Shown: piece by piece, positions 33,196 through 42,409 of the stretch | How the letters are laid out: every line of letters starts with the position of its first letter | Numbering within the stretch: position 1 is the first letter of the stretch | From: JACVRW01 sp963764665 | GTDB lineage: Bacteria; Actinomycetota; Thermoleophilia; Solirubrobacterales; Thermoleophilaceae | Direction: 5' to 3' | Length of the DNA: 64,000 bases | NCBI GenBank assembly: GCA_963764665.1 | Contig: CAVXTL010000011.1 | Location: 1 to 64,000 of the forward strand | The notes under the pieces: generated by a model | What the model was told of the DNA's origin: nothing | Database searches by the model: none | Seen by the model: the letters and a program-made list of their open reading frames with translations, nothing else | Made by a program: the position numbers and the translations under genes

Positions 33196-34611
33196 GCCTC
33201 CGGGCGCGGCTGCTCGCCGCGTTCGCGTACGTGCTGGTGCTGGTGATCGTGGCGCTGGAGGTGCCGCTGGCGCTCAACCTCTCCCGCCGGGTGGACGCGG
33301 AGATCAAGAGCGAGGCACAGGGCCAGGCCGCGCTGCTGGCGGCCAGCGTGGCGGGACGACTCGGCGACCGCGAGGAGCTCCGCGAGCTGCTCGAGCGCGC
33401 CGGGGAGGATCTGCGCGGGCGGGTGATCGTGGTGGGCCCGCGCGGGCGCCTGATCGCCGACTCGGAGGGAACGGGCCTCGAGTCGGCCTCCTACGCGAGC
33501 CGCCCGGAGATCGCCGCCGCGCTGCGCGGCACCGCCGAGCAGGGCACGCGGCACAGCGACACCCTCGACGAGGACGTCCTCTTCACCGCCGTTCCGGTGC
33601 TTCGCGGCGCCGAGACGGAGGGCGCCGTGCGCGTCACGCAGAGCGTGGACGCGGTGCAGACCGAGGTCAGGAACGACGTGCTGGCCCTGATCGCGGTGGG
33701 CGTGGTGGCGCTCCTGCTGGGCCTGGCCGTGGCGTGGGTGCTGGCCGGCTCGCTGGCGCGGCCGCTGCGGGCGCTCGCGGCCACCGCACGGCGCGTGGCC
33801 GGGGGCGACCTGGACGCTCGCGCCGAGCCGGAGGGCTCGAGCGAGCAGCGCGAGGTGGCCGCGGCGTTCAACGACATGACCGGCCGGCTCGGGCGGTCCC
33901 TGATCGCCCAGCGCGAGTTCGTGGCCAACGCCTCGCACCAGCTGCGCACGCCGCTCACCGGCCTGCGGCTGCGACTCGAGGCGGCGGAGCTCAAGTCCGG
34001 CGATCCCGAGGTCAAGCGCGAGCTGGCCGCCGCCGAGCGCGAGACCGCCCGCCTGGCGGACCTGCTCGGCCAGCTGCTGAGCCTCGCGCGAGAGCCCGAC
34101 TCGAAGACCGGCGAGCAGCTGCTCCTGGCGGACGAGGCGGAGGCGGCCCTCCACCGCTGGGAGGCCACGGCCCAGAGCAGCGGCCACGAGCTGACGCTCG
34201 CAGGCGACGACGTCGAGCACGGTCGACTCCTCGCGCGCGGACGTGGCCGCGATCCTCGACAACCTCATCGAGAACGCGCTCAACTACTCGCCCGCGGGCA
34301 CGACCGTGACGATCGAGGTCACGGGCGACGCGCGCTGGGCCAGGCTCGCGGTCCTGGACGAGGGACCGGGCGTGGACGCCGCCGAGAGCGAGCGCCTCTT
34401 CGACCGCTTCTACCGGGGGAACGGGAGTCGCGGCACGGAGGGCACCGGCCTCGGCCTCGCCGTCGTGGAGGCGCTGGCCCGGCGCTGGGGAGGGGAGGCG
34501 AGCCTCGAGAACAGGCAGCCGGCCGGAGCACGCGCCGAGGTGCGGCTGCCTGCCACGACCTTGCCGAGCCCTGACACTGAGCTTGACCGGGCTTTACCCG
34601 GGGGCGGCTAG
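33192..34611 (+). pseudogene. sensor histidine kinase, frameshifted near 34215
   Basis: The kinase partner of the upstream regulator, split over two frames. Frame one (33192 to about 34215) has a first membrane helix (LLAAFAYVLVLVIVALEV), an extracytoplasmic sensor of about 130 residues and a second helix (LIAVGVVALLLGLAVAWVLAG). A HAMP domain and the H box NASHQLRTPLTGLR follow. The next frame continues without loss into the ATPase: N box LDNLIENALNYSP, G1 LDEGPGV, F box LFDRFYRG, G2 GTGLGLAVV. One extra base explains the break. With all motifs intact, a sequencing error is more likely than true decay. Confidence 0.9.
34582..34601 (+). promoter_or_regulatory. possible response-regulator direct repeat/promoter
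   Basis: CTTGACCGGG and CTTTACCCGG are 10-base direct repeats with 8 of 10 matches, inside the 3' end of the kinase gene. TTGACC could also be a -35 box, with TAGCGT 17-20 bases on. They precede the Asp/Gly-rich gene at 34622 and resemble the repeat before the sister gene (31758). Confidence 0.4.
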
Positions 34612-34621
34612 CGTCGAAGGC

Positions 34622-35056
34622 ATGAGCGCGCGACAGATCATCCGCAACGTGGCACTTGCCGTCGCCGGCCTGGTGGCGGCCGTGGCCATCGGGCTGACCG
34701 CGAACTCGATCTCGGGTGACAGCGTGGGCCTGTCCGCCCAGCCGCTCAGCGCCGGCGAGGGGCTTGCGCCGGAGGCCGCCACGCAGGACGACCGCGCCGC
34801 CGCGCGCAGCGAGCGCAGGCGAGAGCGGATCAGAAGGCGCGCACGCGCACGTGCTCGCGCCGAGCGGGCGCGAACGACCACCACGCCGGTCGCGCCCCCC
34901 CAGACGGTCACGACCGACGACGACGGGAGCAGCGGCGACGACGACTCGAGCGGACGGGGACGCGGACGCGGCCGTGGCGGCGACGACGACGACTCGAGCG
35001 GCTCAGGCTCGGGCGGCGACGACAACTCGGGCCACGGCCGTGGCGGCGACGACTGA
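34622..35056 (+). CDS. membrane-anchored Asp/Gly/Ser-rich protein
   Basis: A 144-residue protein of the same design as the gene at 31850. It has a short basic start, one hydrophobic anchor (VALAVAGLVAAVAIGLTA, about 9-26) and a strongly basic Arg-rich middle (ERRRERIRRRARARARAERAR, about 65-85). A Thr/Pro linker and a tail of DDD, SSG and GRGRGGDDDD type follow. No His cluster. It lies 10 bases after the kinase gene. Basic and acidic halves of one protein could interact or bind wall polymers. No family recognised. Confidence 0.75.
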   Translation: MSARQIIRNVALAVAGLVAAVAIGLTANSISGDSVGLSAQPLSAGEGLAPEAATQDDRAAARSERRRERIRRRARARARAERARTTTTPVAPPQTVTTDDDGSSGDDDSSGRGRGRGRGGDDDDSSGSGSGGDDNSGHGRGGDD

Positions 35057-35067
35057 CCGCCCGCCGG

Positions 35068-36567
35068 TCAGGTGCGGAACAGCTCGCCGTGGAAGCCGTA
35101 CGGGATGTGGTGCGGCACCTCGGCGCGGGCGATCTCGGTGAAGGAGCGGGCGTCGAGCACGAGCAGGAACGAGCGGCGCCTGCGCGCGTCCAGCACCACC
35201 GACAGCGCGACGCCGTCGTCCTCCCGGCGCGCGTGCGGCGCGGGCACGAACACGGCCTCGCCCGGGTAGCAGCCCTTCTCGCGCCACACCTGGGCATCGC
35301 CCTTCTTCACATCGATCTTGACCAGCTGATCCACGTACCCGCTGGTGCGGTGGTTCCGGATGCTGATGCCGTACGCGTAGCGGTACGGCCGCCCGTTCAC
35401 GCGCCCGTAGTTGATCCGCGGAAGCTCGATGCTGTGCTCCGCCAACGGGCGCATCCGCACCCGCTTGCGGCCCAGGTCGAGCTCGTAGCGGCGCAGCTCG
35501 GCCAGCGGGGCCGGGCGGCTGCGCCCGCGTAGCTTCTCGAGGTAGAGGGCGTCGATCACGTCGGCGTCGTCGTAGCCGCACATGTCGAGGAAGATCTTGC
35601 CGTCGCGCTCGAACGCGTTCACGTGGTGGAACGTGAACAGCGGGTCGGTCTCGAGACTCGTGACGCGGCCCGTGCGCCGGTCCACCACGTGGAAGTGCCC
35701 GCCGCGCGAGGGCTCCCAGCGGTAGTTCTTTATGAACGGCTCCCAGTCGGTGATGATCTTCAGCGGGTCCACCACGAACGGCGACTCCGTGAGGACCACG
35801 TGCCGTTCCGTCAGGCCGAAGGAGTGCATGTACGCCGGCTCCGGGCGCGGGATCGCAGCCAGCAGGCGCGGCGCGTGCATCCCGCGCGCGACCTTCACCT
35901 GATAGCGCGCCGGCGGGATCAGCGGGATGTCGTAGAACACCCTTCGCCCGCCCTCCAGGCGGTGCGGGTGCACCGTCTCGATCTGGCCCAGCGGGTGCTC
36001 GGGGCCCACCACGCCGAGCGTGCGCAGCGTGCGCGCGTCGAACCGCACCGGAAGCCCCACCTCGGTGAGCGCCACGAACTTCTGCGCCAGCCTGCCCACG
36101 TGAACGTTGGCGTTGCCGACCTTGGCCAGGGAGAACGTGGCCTGCGCTCCGTTGAAGATCGCCCGGCACGGGTCCGTGGCGAACTCCGAGTAGCGGATGA
36201 TCCCCTCTTCCTTGTAGGCCTTGTAGGCCGAGCTGCGCAGGAAGCGGTTGGCGTAGCCCACGCGGCCGCGATCGAGGGTGAAGGCGTGCAGCATCCCGAG
36301 GCCGTCGAACCAGTGGTTGAAGGTGCGCTCGCCCACCTCGTACAGGGCGGGCCCGTTGCGCACCAGCGTGCCCGACAGCCATTTCGGCATGTGGCCGTCC
36401 ACGCTCAGCCGGCCGATGCGGACCTCCTTGCGGAGGCTCTCGAAGCCGAGCCGCCAGTCGCCGCCCGCGGCGAGCGCGGTGGAGTCCAGGCTGCCGGCGC
36501 CCGCGGCCACCACGGCGGCGCCCGCGCCACGGCGCAGCAGTGAGCGGCGGGTGATCTCGTTTGTCAC
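35068..36567 (-). CDS. Tat-exported carotenoid oxygenase (RPE65/CCD family)
   Basis: A 499-residue seven-bladed propeller iron enzyme that cleaves a double bond in carotenoids or lignin-like stilbenes. A twin-arginine signal starts it (ITRRSLLRRGAGAAVVAAGAG). The four iron His are placed as expected: TVHPHRL (about 200), AYMHSFGLTERH (about 248), FHHVNAFE (about 313) and YGFHGE at the end. HWFDGLGMLHAF is the early family block. Export by Tat is less common for this family and fits folding with iron inside the cell. It is divergent from the ATP-grasp operon. Confidence 0.93.
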   Translation of the reverse strand: MTNEITRRSLLRRGAGAAVVAAGAGSLDSTALAAGGDWRLGFESLRKEVRIGRLSVDGHMPKWLSGTLVRNGPALYEVGERTFNHWFDGLGMLHAFTLDRGRVGYANRFLRSSAYKAYKEEGIIRYSEFATDPCRAIFNGAQATFSLAKVGNANVHVGRLAQKFVALTEVGLPVRFDARTLRTLGVVGPEHPLGQIETVHPHRLEGGRRVFYDIPLIPPARYQVKVARGMHAPRLLAAIPRPEPAYMHSFGLTERHVVLTESPFVVDPLKIITDWEPFIKNYRWEPSRGGHFHVVDRRTGRVTSLETDPLFTFHHVNAFERDGKIFLDMCGYDDADVIDALYLEKLRGRSRPAPLAELRRYELDLGRKRVRMRPLAEHSIELPRINYGRVNGRPYRYAYGISIRNHRTSGYVDQLVKIDVKKGDAQVWREKGCYPGEAVFVPAPHARREDDGVALSVVLDARRRRSFLLVLDARSFTEIARAEVPHHIPYGFHGELFRT

Positions 36568-36645
36568 GGCGGCGATCCTCTCATTTCCTGCGGGTGGCTA
36601 GGTGTACCAACCGTCCAAAGGACCAGGGGAAACCTTGGGCAGGGG

Positions 36646-36651
36646 TATAAA
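36646..36651 (+). promoter_or_regulatory. possible -10 box of the ATP-grasp operon
   Basis: TATAAA stands out in this very GC-rich region, 34 bases before the first ATG of the operon. A matching -35 box is not clear (ACCAGGGG or CCAAAG at the right distance). A small dyad GTCC-AAA-GGAC (about 36613-36623) lies just upstream and could be an operator. Confidence 0.4.
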
Positions 36652-36685
36652 GCGACCGGGGGCCCGGCCCGACTAGCCTTCTTGA

Positions 36686-38128
36686 ATGGGCGCCGCGCCG
36701 CAGCTGTCGAGCGGGACGACCGCGAACCTTGGCTACCCGCTCGAGGACGATGGCTTCTACGACGAGGCGTTCGAGGCGCAGGGAACTCCGCGGGCGCACT
36801 ACCGCGAGCTGCTGACCCTCCTCGGCGGGCTCGACCTCGCCGGGCTGGCGGGCGCCGTGACGGCGGGTGTGGACGAGCTGGGGGTGAGCTTCGGCTCCGG
36901 CGCGACGGCCGAGGCATTCCACGTCGATCCGGTGCCGCGCGTGATGGACGCCGCCGAATGGCAGCTCGTGGAGCGCGGCCTGGCGCAGCGGGTGCGGGCG
37001 CTCAGCGCGTTCACCGCCGACGTCTACGGCGACCGGGCGATCGTCGCCGCGGGCGTGGTGCCCGAGCGAGCGATCGAGACGTCCGTTTACTTCGAGCCCT
37101 GGATGATCGGCGTGGACATACCCGCCTGGGCCTACACCGCCGTGGCCGGAATGGACCTCGTCCGCGGCTCCGACGGGCTCCTCGCGGTGCTGGAGGACAA
37201 CCTGCGCACGCCGTCCGGCCTGACCTACGCCAGCGCGGCGCGCACGGCCGTGGACGGCGCCCTTCCCGGTCCGACGCCCGTCGCGCGGCGCCCGCTGGCA
37301 CCGGCCTACGAGGCGCTGGGGGCGGCGCTGCGCGCGGCGGCTCCGGACGGCGACGGCGAGCCGTTCGTGGTGCTGCTCTCCGACGGCCCGGTGAACAGCG
37401 CCTGGTACGAGCACCGCACCCTGGCAGCCCGCCTCGGCCTGCCGCTGGTCACACCGGACGACCTCTACCCCAACCGCGGGCGGCTGCGTGCCACGGTCGA
37501 CGGTCAGGGCCGCGACGTCGACGTGGTCTACCGGCGGACCGACGAGGACCGGCTCCACGACGGGCATGGGCGGCCCACCTGGGTGGCCGAGATGCTGCTC
37601 GATCCCTGCCGCAGCGGACGGCTGGCCTGCGTCAACGCCTTCGGAAGCGGCGTGTCGGACGACAAGCTGGTGCACGCTTACGTGGAGGCGATGGTTCGTT
37701 TCTACCTCGACGAAGCCCCGTTGATCCGCTCAGTGCCCACATACGACCTGGCCGTTCCGGCCGTCCGGGACAGCATCCTTGCTCGAATCGACGAGGTTGT
37801 GGTCAAGCCGAGGGCCGGTCACGGCGGTTACGGGATCGTGGTCGGCCCGCATGCGAGCCAGGAGGATCGCGAGCTCGCGGCACGGCGGATCGAGGCGGAA
37901 CCCGAGGACTGGGTAGCTCAGGAGACGGTGATGCTCTCGCGCCACCCGACCGTGGACGGCAACACGCTGTCGCCGCGCCACGTGGACCTGCGGGCCTTCG
38001 CGGTCAGCGTGGAGGACCAGGTCGAGGTGGCCGCCGGGGGCCTTACCCGGTTCGGGCGCGCTCCCGGGGCGCTCGTCGTGAACAGCTCCCAGAACGGAGG
38101 AGGGAAGGACACTTGGGTCCTGTCTTGA
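36686..38128 (+). CDS. circularly permuted ATP-grasp protein (COG2308-like)
   Basis: A 480-residue ligase-type protein. The early blocks HYRELLTLLG, FHVDPVPRVMDAAEW, RVRALSAFTADVYG and VLEDNLRTPSG match circularly permuted ATP-grasp proteins. The nucleotide part follows in permuted order (VVKPRAGHGGYGIVVG), and NSSQNGGGKDTWVL is the typical end. Such enzymes join a carboxylate to an amine using ATP. Known relatives are usually next to an alpha-E protein and a transglutaminase; both are absent here. The next two genes overlap in series (TTGA, ATGA), suggesting a three-enzyme pathway. Confidence 0.92.
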   Translation: MGAAPQLSSGTTANLGYPLEDDGFYDEAFEAQGTPRAHYRELLTLLGGLDLAGLAGAVTAGVDELGVSFGSGATAEAFHVDPVPRVMDAAEWQLVERGLAQRVRALSAFTADVYGDRAIVAAGVVPERAIETSVYFEPWMIGVDIPAWAYTAVAGMDLVRGSDGLLAVLEDNLRTPSGLTYASAARTAVDGALPGPTPVARRPLAPAYEALGAALRAAAPDGDGEPFVVLLSDGPVNSAWYEHRTLAARLGLPLVTPDDLYPNRGRLRATVDGQGRDVDVVYRRTDEDRLHDGHGRPTWVAEMLLDPCRSGRLACVNAFGSGVSDDKLVHAYVEAMVRFYLDEAPLIRSVPTYDLAVPAVRDSILARIDEVVVKPRAGHGGYGIVVGPHASQEDRELAARRIEAEPEDWVAQETVMLSRHPTVDGNTLSPRHVDLRAFAVSVEDQVEVAAGGLTRFGRAPGALVVNSSQNGGGKDTWVLS

Positions 38129-38898
38129 GCTCTCGGCCGCTTATCGGCGTGACCACCTCGGAGATGAGGGTGGCGAAGAACGTGCAGCCCACGCCCCAGG
38201 GCGAGCCTCCGCAGCAGGAGATGGCGCTCGGCCTGGCCTACCTGCGTGCGGTTGAGGCCGCCGGCGGCCTGCCACTCGTGATCCCGCCGATGCCGGCGGG
38301 CGCGATCAAGCCGCTGATCGACCGGCTCCACGGGATCTGCCTGTCCGGCGGACCCGATCTCGACCCGAGCACCTACGACGCCGCGCCGCACGCGCTGCTC
38401 GGTCCCACCGAGCCGGAGCTGGACCGCTTCGAGCTCGATCTGGCACGCGAGGCCTACGGGCGGAACCTGCCGATCCTCGCGATCTGCCGCGGGATGCAGC
38501 TGCTCAACGTGTCCACCGGCGGCACGCTGACCCAGCATCTTCCTGACGTGACCGACGGCGCCATCGAGCACCGTCAGACCGCCGCCGCTGACCAGACGAC
38601 CCACCCGGTGGAGCTGGCCTCGGCAAGCGTGACAGCGAGCGTGATCGGCATGACGGACATCGCCGTGAACTCGTTCCACCACCAGGCGATCGACCAGCTG
38701 GGCCGCGGCCTGCTGGCCGTGGGCTGGTCCCCGGACGGCGTGGTGGAGGCGATCGAGGCACCCGGCCGCGACTTCGCGCTGGGAGTGCAGTGGCACGCCG
38801 AGTGCCTGACCGACCGGGCCGAGCAGGCACGGCTGTTCGAGAGCCTCGTGGAGGCATCCCAGACGTACGCGTCGCTACCCACCGCCATGGCGGCATGA
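38125..38898 (+). CDS. class I glutamine amidotransferase, gamma-glutamyl hydrolase type (peptidase C26, PuuD-like)
   Basis: A 257-residue enzyme of the gamma-glutamyl-GABA hydrolase group. GICLSGGPDLDPSTY (about 71-85) opens the fold and AICRGMQLLN carries the nucleophile Cys (about 118). VQWHAE holds the catalytic His and Glu (about 223-225). It cleaves gamma-glutamyl amides. TTG 38125 overlaps the ATP-grasp stop, and its own stop overlaps the next start. It could trim or recycle a gamma-glutamyl product made by the two ligases beside it. Confidence 0.92.
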   Translation: MSSRPLIGVTTSEMRVAKNVQPTPQGEPPQQEMALGLAYLRAVEAAGGLPLVIPPMPAGAIKPLIDRLHGICLSGGPDLDPSTYDAAPHALLGPTEPELDRFELDLAREAYGRNLPILAICRGMQLLNVSTGGTLTQHLPDVTDGAIEHRQTAAADQTTHPVELASASVTASVIGMTDIAVNSFHHQAIDQLGRGLLAVGWSPDGVVEAIEAPGRDFALGVQWHAECLTDRAEQARLFESLVEASQTYASLPTAMAA

Positions 38899-40088
38899 CC
38901 CGCCCGACCTGGGCAAGGTGGGCGGCGGAAGGCACTCCGGCCGACTACACGCTCGGGGTCGAGGAGGAGATCATGATGCTCGAGCCGGGCGCGTGGTCGC
39001 TCGCGCACGAGATCGACCGGGTGCTGCCGGCGCTCGAGCCGGAGCTGGGCGCCCACGTGACGGCCGAGACGCACAAGTCGGCGCTCGAGCTGCGCTCACG
39101 CCCTCACAAGAACGTGGCCGGGGTGGCCGCCGAGCTCGAGGACCTGCGCGGCGCGCTCGAGGCGCAGCTGGAGACCCTGGGCCTCCGTGCCGCCGCCAGT
39201 GGCACCCATCCGTTCGCGGTCTGGCAGGAGGTCCGGGTGTCCACCGGGCCGCGCTACCAGCGGGTGTACGACTCGATGCGCGAGCTCGCGCGCCGGGAGC
39301 CCACGTTCGCGCTCCACGTTCACGTGGGGGTGGCGGACCCCGACGCCGCGATCGACCTGCTCAACCGCATGCGCGGCCACCTGCCGCTGCTGCTCGCGCT
39401 GTCCGCCAACTCGCCGCTCTGGCAGGGGCGGGACACCGGTCTGGCGTCGGCGCGCACGCCGCTCTTCCAGGCGTTCCCGCGAGTGGGCATCCCGCGGGCC
39501 TTCCGCGACTACGACGACTGGGCCGAGACGGTGGACGTCCTGCTCCGTTGCGAGGCCTTCGAGGAGCCCACCTTCCTCTGGTGGGACGTGCGCCCCCAGC
39601 CGCGCTTCGGCACCGTGGAGGTCAGGATCCTCGACGCCCAGAGCACCCTGGCGGAGACCGTGGGCCTGACCGCCCTGGTCCAGTGCATCGCCAGGCTCGA
39701 GCTGGAGGAGGGATACCTCCCCCCGGAGGTGCTCACCCGGCCCGAGCTGCTCGAGGAGAACCGCTTCATCGCCACCCGCGACGGCATGGACGCGCGCATG
39801 CTCGACCCGGTCCGCGAGGCCCTGGTGCCGGCGCGGCTCCAGCTGGACATGCTGCTCGAGGCGTGCGCGCCGCACGCCCACGCGCTCGGCTGCGTGGACG
39901 AGCTCCTGTCGGTGCGCGCCCTCGCGGAGGGCACCGGCGCAGCTCGCCAGCTCGAGCTCTCGCGCGGCGACGACGGCCTGCCGGGCGTGGTGGCCACGCT
40001 CGCCGACCTCTTCACCTCGGATGCGGTGGCCGGCCCTGAGGGCGAGCCTGCGCCCGAGGGGCTGGAGGCAGCGGCCGCCGAGGCCTAG
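38895..40088 (+). CDS. carboxylate-amine ligase, GCS2/YbdK family
   Basis: A 397-residue glutamate-cysteine ligase type 2-like enzyme. LGVEEEIMMLEPG is the metal/nucleotide glutamate strand, ALHVHVGVADPDAAIDLLNRMRGHLPLLLALSANSPLW is the long family block, and FGTVEVRILDAQSTLAE gives more metal ligands. Members link glutamate (or another acid) through its side-chain carboxylate to an amine. ATG 38895 overlaps the upstream stop. With an ATP-grasp ligase and a gamma-glutamyl hydrolase in one operon, it may make a gamma-glutamyl metabolite other than glutathione. Confidence 0.93.
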   Translation: MTRPTWARWAAEGTPADYTLGVEEEIMMLEPGAWSLAHEIDRVLPALEPELGAHVTAETHKSALELRSRPHKNVAGVAAELEDLRGALEAQLETLGLRAAASGTHPFAVWQEVRVSTGPRYQRVYDSMRELARREPTFALHVHVGVADPDAAIDLLNRMRGHLPLLLALSANSPLWQGRDTGLASARTPLFQAFPRVGIPRAFRDYDDWAETVDVLLRCEAFEEPTFLWWDVRPQPRFGTVEVRILDAQSTLAETVGLTALVQCIARLELEEGYLPPEVLTRPELLEENRFIATRDGMDARMLDPVREALVPARLQLDMLLEACAPHAHALGCVDELLSVRALAEGTGAARQLELSRGDDGLPGVVATLADLFTSDAVAGPEGEPAPEGLEAAAAEA

Positions 40089-41350
40089 GCGTACGCCGGC
40101 GCCTGCTCGCGCGCGGGCGTGGCTTCCGTCCGCGGAGCCTCGGCGGGAGCGCCGGGGCGTGTGGCCCGCACCTGGTACACGGAGATGAAGCCGCTCTCGA
40201 AGCCGCGCCGCGCGGTGCGCAGGTAGAGGCGCCAGACGCGCACGCGCTCGGGCCCGGCAAGCCTGATCGCCTCGTCCAGGTTCTCGTCGAGCCGCTGGGC
40301 CCAGTGCGCGAGCGTGACCTCGTAGTTGCCGTGCAGGCCCTCCACGTGGTCGGTCACGAGGCCGGCGCGCTCGATCGCCAGCTGGATGCGCGAGAGATGC
40401 AGCGGGGCCCCGTCGGGGAAGACGTAGCGCTCGGAGAAGGGGCCCGCCTCGGGGTCGCCCATGCGCATCCGCGCGATGCCGTGGTTCAGCAGCCGGCCGC
40501 CGGGGCGAAGCGCACGCGCCAGCTGCTCGGCGTACACGTCGATCTGGCTCGAGCCCACGTGCTCCACCATGCCGATGCTGGCCACCGCGTCGAACGGGTC
40601 GTCGTGCAGCTCGCGGTAGTCGGCCACGCGGATCTCCACGCGGTCCTCGAGCCCGCGCTCACGCACGCGCTGCTTCGCCACCGCTGCCTGCGGCTCGGAG
40701 AGGGTGATGCCGAGCACCTTCACGTCATGGCGCTCGGCCGCGTGGATCGCGAAGCTCCCCCAGCCGCAGCCCACGTCGAGCACGCGCTGCCCCGGGCTGA
40801 GGTCGAGCTTGCGGCAGACCATGTCGAGCTTCTGCCCCTGCGCCTCCTCCAGCGTGGTGGCGCCGCGGGTGAAGAGCGCGCAGCTGTAGGTGAGCTCCTC
40901 GCCGAGGAACAGCGCAAAGAACTCGGGCGGGAGGTCGTAGTGGTGGCGCACCGCCCGGGCGTCTCGCCTGATGCTGTGGCGCTTGCCGCGCGGGCGCAGC
41001 TCGGCGGCGGGCACCGGCGGCGGGCGCATCGGCCCGCAGGCGCGGGCGGCGGCCATGGCCAGGCGGGCGCGCGTGGCCCGGTCGATCGGCGGTGGCTTCC
41101 ACTCGTCGAGCAGCTGGATGGCCACATCGAGGTCGTCGGGCTCGAGCGCCCCCGACACGTAGGCGCGGCCCAGGCCGAGCTGCCCGGGCGCGCGCAGCAT
41201 GTGTGCGGCGGCGTCCTTGGAGCGAGCGTGGAAGGTGGTGGCGCCGCCGGTGGTGGCGGGAACGCGGGTGCCGTCCCAGAGCTCCAGCTCGAACGGCCGG
41301 TCGGGCAGCGCCGCCTCGAGCTCACTGCGCAGCTTGGCCGTGCTGCCCAC
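40085..41350 (-). CDS. cyclopropane-fatty-acyl-phospholipid synthase family methyltransferase
   Basis: A 421-residue Cfa-type enzyme. The N-terminal lipid-binding domain (about 1-110) is followed by HHYDLPPEFFALFLGEELTYSCALF, a diagnostic block. The SAM site is VLDVGCGWGSFAIHAAE (about 190-206), and SIGMVEHVG and HGIARM complete the active site. It adds a methylene or methyl group to unsaturated membrane acyl chains from SAM. The desaturase gene just upstream on the same strand (3-base gap) can supply the double bond. Confidence 0.94.
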   Translation of the reverse strand: MGSTAKLRSELEAALPDRPFELELWDGTRVPATTGGATTFHARSKDAAAHMLRAPGQLGLGRAYVSGALEPDDLDVAIQLLDEWKPPPIDRATRARLAMAAARACGPMRPPPVPAAELRPRGKRHSIRRDARAVRHHYDLPPEFFALFLGEELTYSCALFTRGATTLEEAQGQKLDMVCRKLDLSPGQRVLDVGCGWGSFAIHAAERHDVKVLGITLSEPQAAVAKQRVRERGLEDRVEIRVADYRELHDDPFDAVASIGMVEHVGSSQIDVYAEQLARALRPGGRLLNHGIARMRMGDPEAGPFSERYVFPDGAPLHLSRIQLAIERAGLVTDHVEGLHGNYEVTLAHWAQRLDENLDEAIRLAGPERVRVWRLYLRTARRGFESGFISVYQVRATRPGAPAEAPRTEATPAREQAPAYA

Positions 41351-41353
41351 CGC

Positions 41354-42311
41354 TCAGCCGCCCGCCTTCTGCGCCTGACGCTCGGGGCTGATGCGCACCA
41401 CGTCCCACACGAGGCCGAGCTTTTCGAGCCCGCGGATCACCGCGGCGGACGGGTCGATGTCCCGCCGGCGCAGCCCGTGGGCCGCGGACGTGGGGAAGGC
41501 GTGATGGTTGTTGTGCCAGGACTCGCCGAGCGTGGGCAACGCAAGCCAGAGCAGGTTGCGCGAGTGATCGTCGGTGGGGTAGCGCTTCTCGCCGAAGAAG
41601 TGGCAGAGCGAGTTGATGCTGTAGGTCACGTGGTGCACCACGAGCATCCGGACCCCGCCGCCCCAGAGCAGGCCGGTCCAGGCGGCTGCCAGCGTGCCCC
41701 CGATGAGGTAGCCGAGCATCCACGACGCGAACAGCCCCACGAAGACCCATAGGAGGAAGGTCCGGTCCACCCAGCGGATCAGCGGATCCTTCATGCAGGT
41801 CGGGCGCGTAGCGCGCCTTGGCGCCCCGGTGCGTGTGGATGAAGAGCCAGCCCACGTGCGCGTGGAAAAGGCCCTTGAGCGCGCCGCGCACGCCGCCACC
41901 GTGGTCCACGTGCGGGCTGTGGGGATCACCCTCCTTGTCGGCGAAGGCGTGGTGCTTGCGGTGATCGGCCACCCACGCGGTCACCGGGCCCTCGATCGCC
42001 ATCGAGCCCATGATCGCCAGGCCCCCGTGGACCCAGGGCTTGGCCTTGAACGCGCGGTGCGTGAGGTGGCGGTGGAAGCCGACGGTCACCCCGAGGCCGG
42101 TGATCAGGTACATGATCAGGAAGACCGCGACGTCGCTCCAGTGGAGGAGATCGTTCCAGACCTGCCATCCGACGATCCCGAGCGCGATGAACGGCAGGAC
42201 GGTGATGGTGCCGGTGGCGATCCGGTCCAGGGTCTCGTTGGCGACCGGCTGGACGTCATCGATGCCCGGTGGGGCGGCAGGCGCGATTGGGGTGGCTTGG
42301 GCTTGGCTCAT
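41354..42311 (-). pseudogene. acyl-CoA/fatty acid delta-9 desaturase, frameshifted at 41795
   Basis: An integral membrane di-iron desaturase in two frames. The first (42311 to about 41795) has transmembrane helices, His box 1 HRHLTH and His box 2 HRKHH. It stops making sense after RYAPDL. The second frame continues with MKDPLIRWVDRTFLLWVFVGL and holds His box 3 HNNHH. Removing the complement of base 41795 restores one reading frame of about 318 codons with all boxes. Either a real inactivating insertion or an assembly error. It is upstream of and same-strand with the Cfa gene, so they form a lipid-modification pair. Confidence 0.9.
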
Positions 42312-42409
42312 CGAGGCTCGATCCTCTCGTCTCGGCGGCCTTCCCTGCCCGGTCGATCGCGACCGCGTCGGCGCCGACCCTGAGGCTAACGAACCGTGCG
42401 GGCGAGCGT

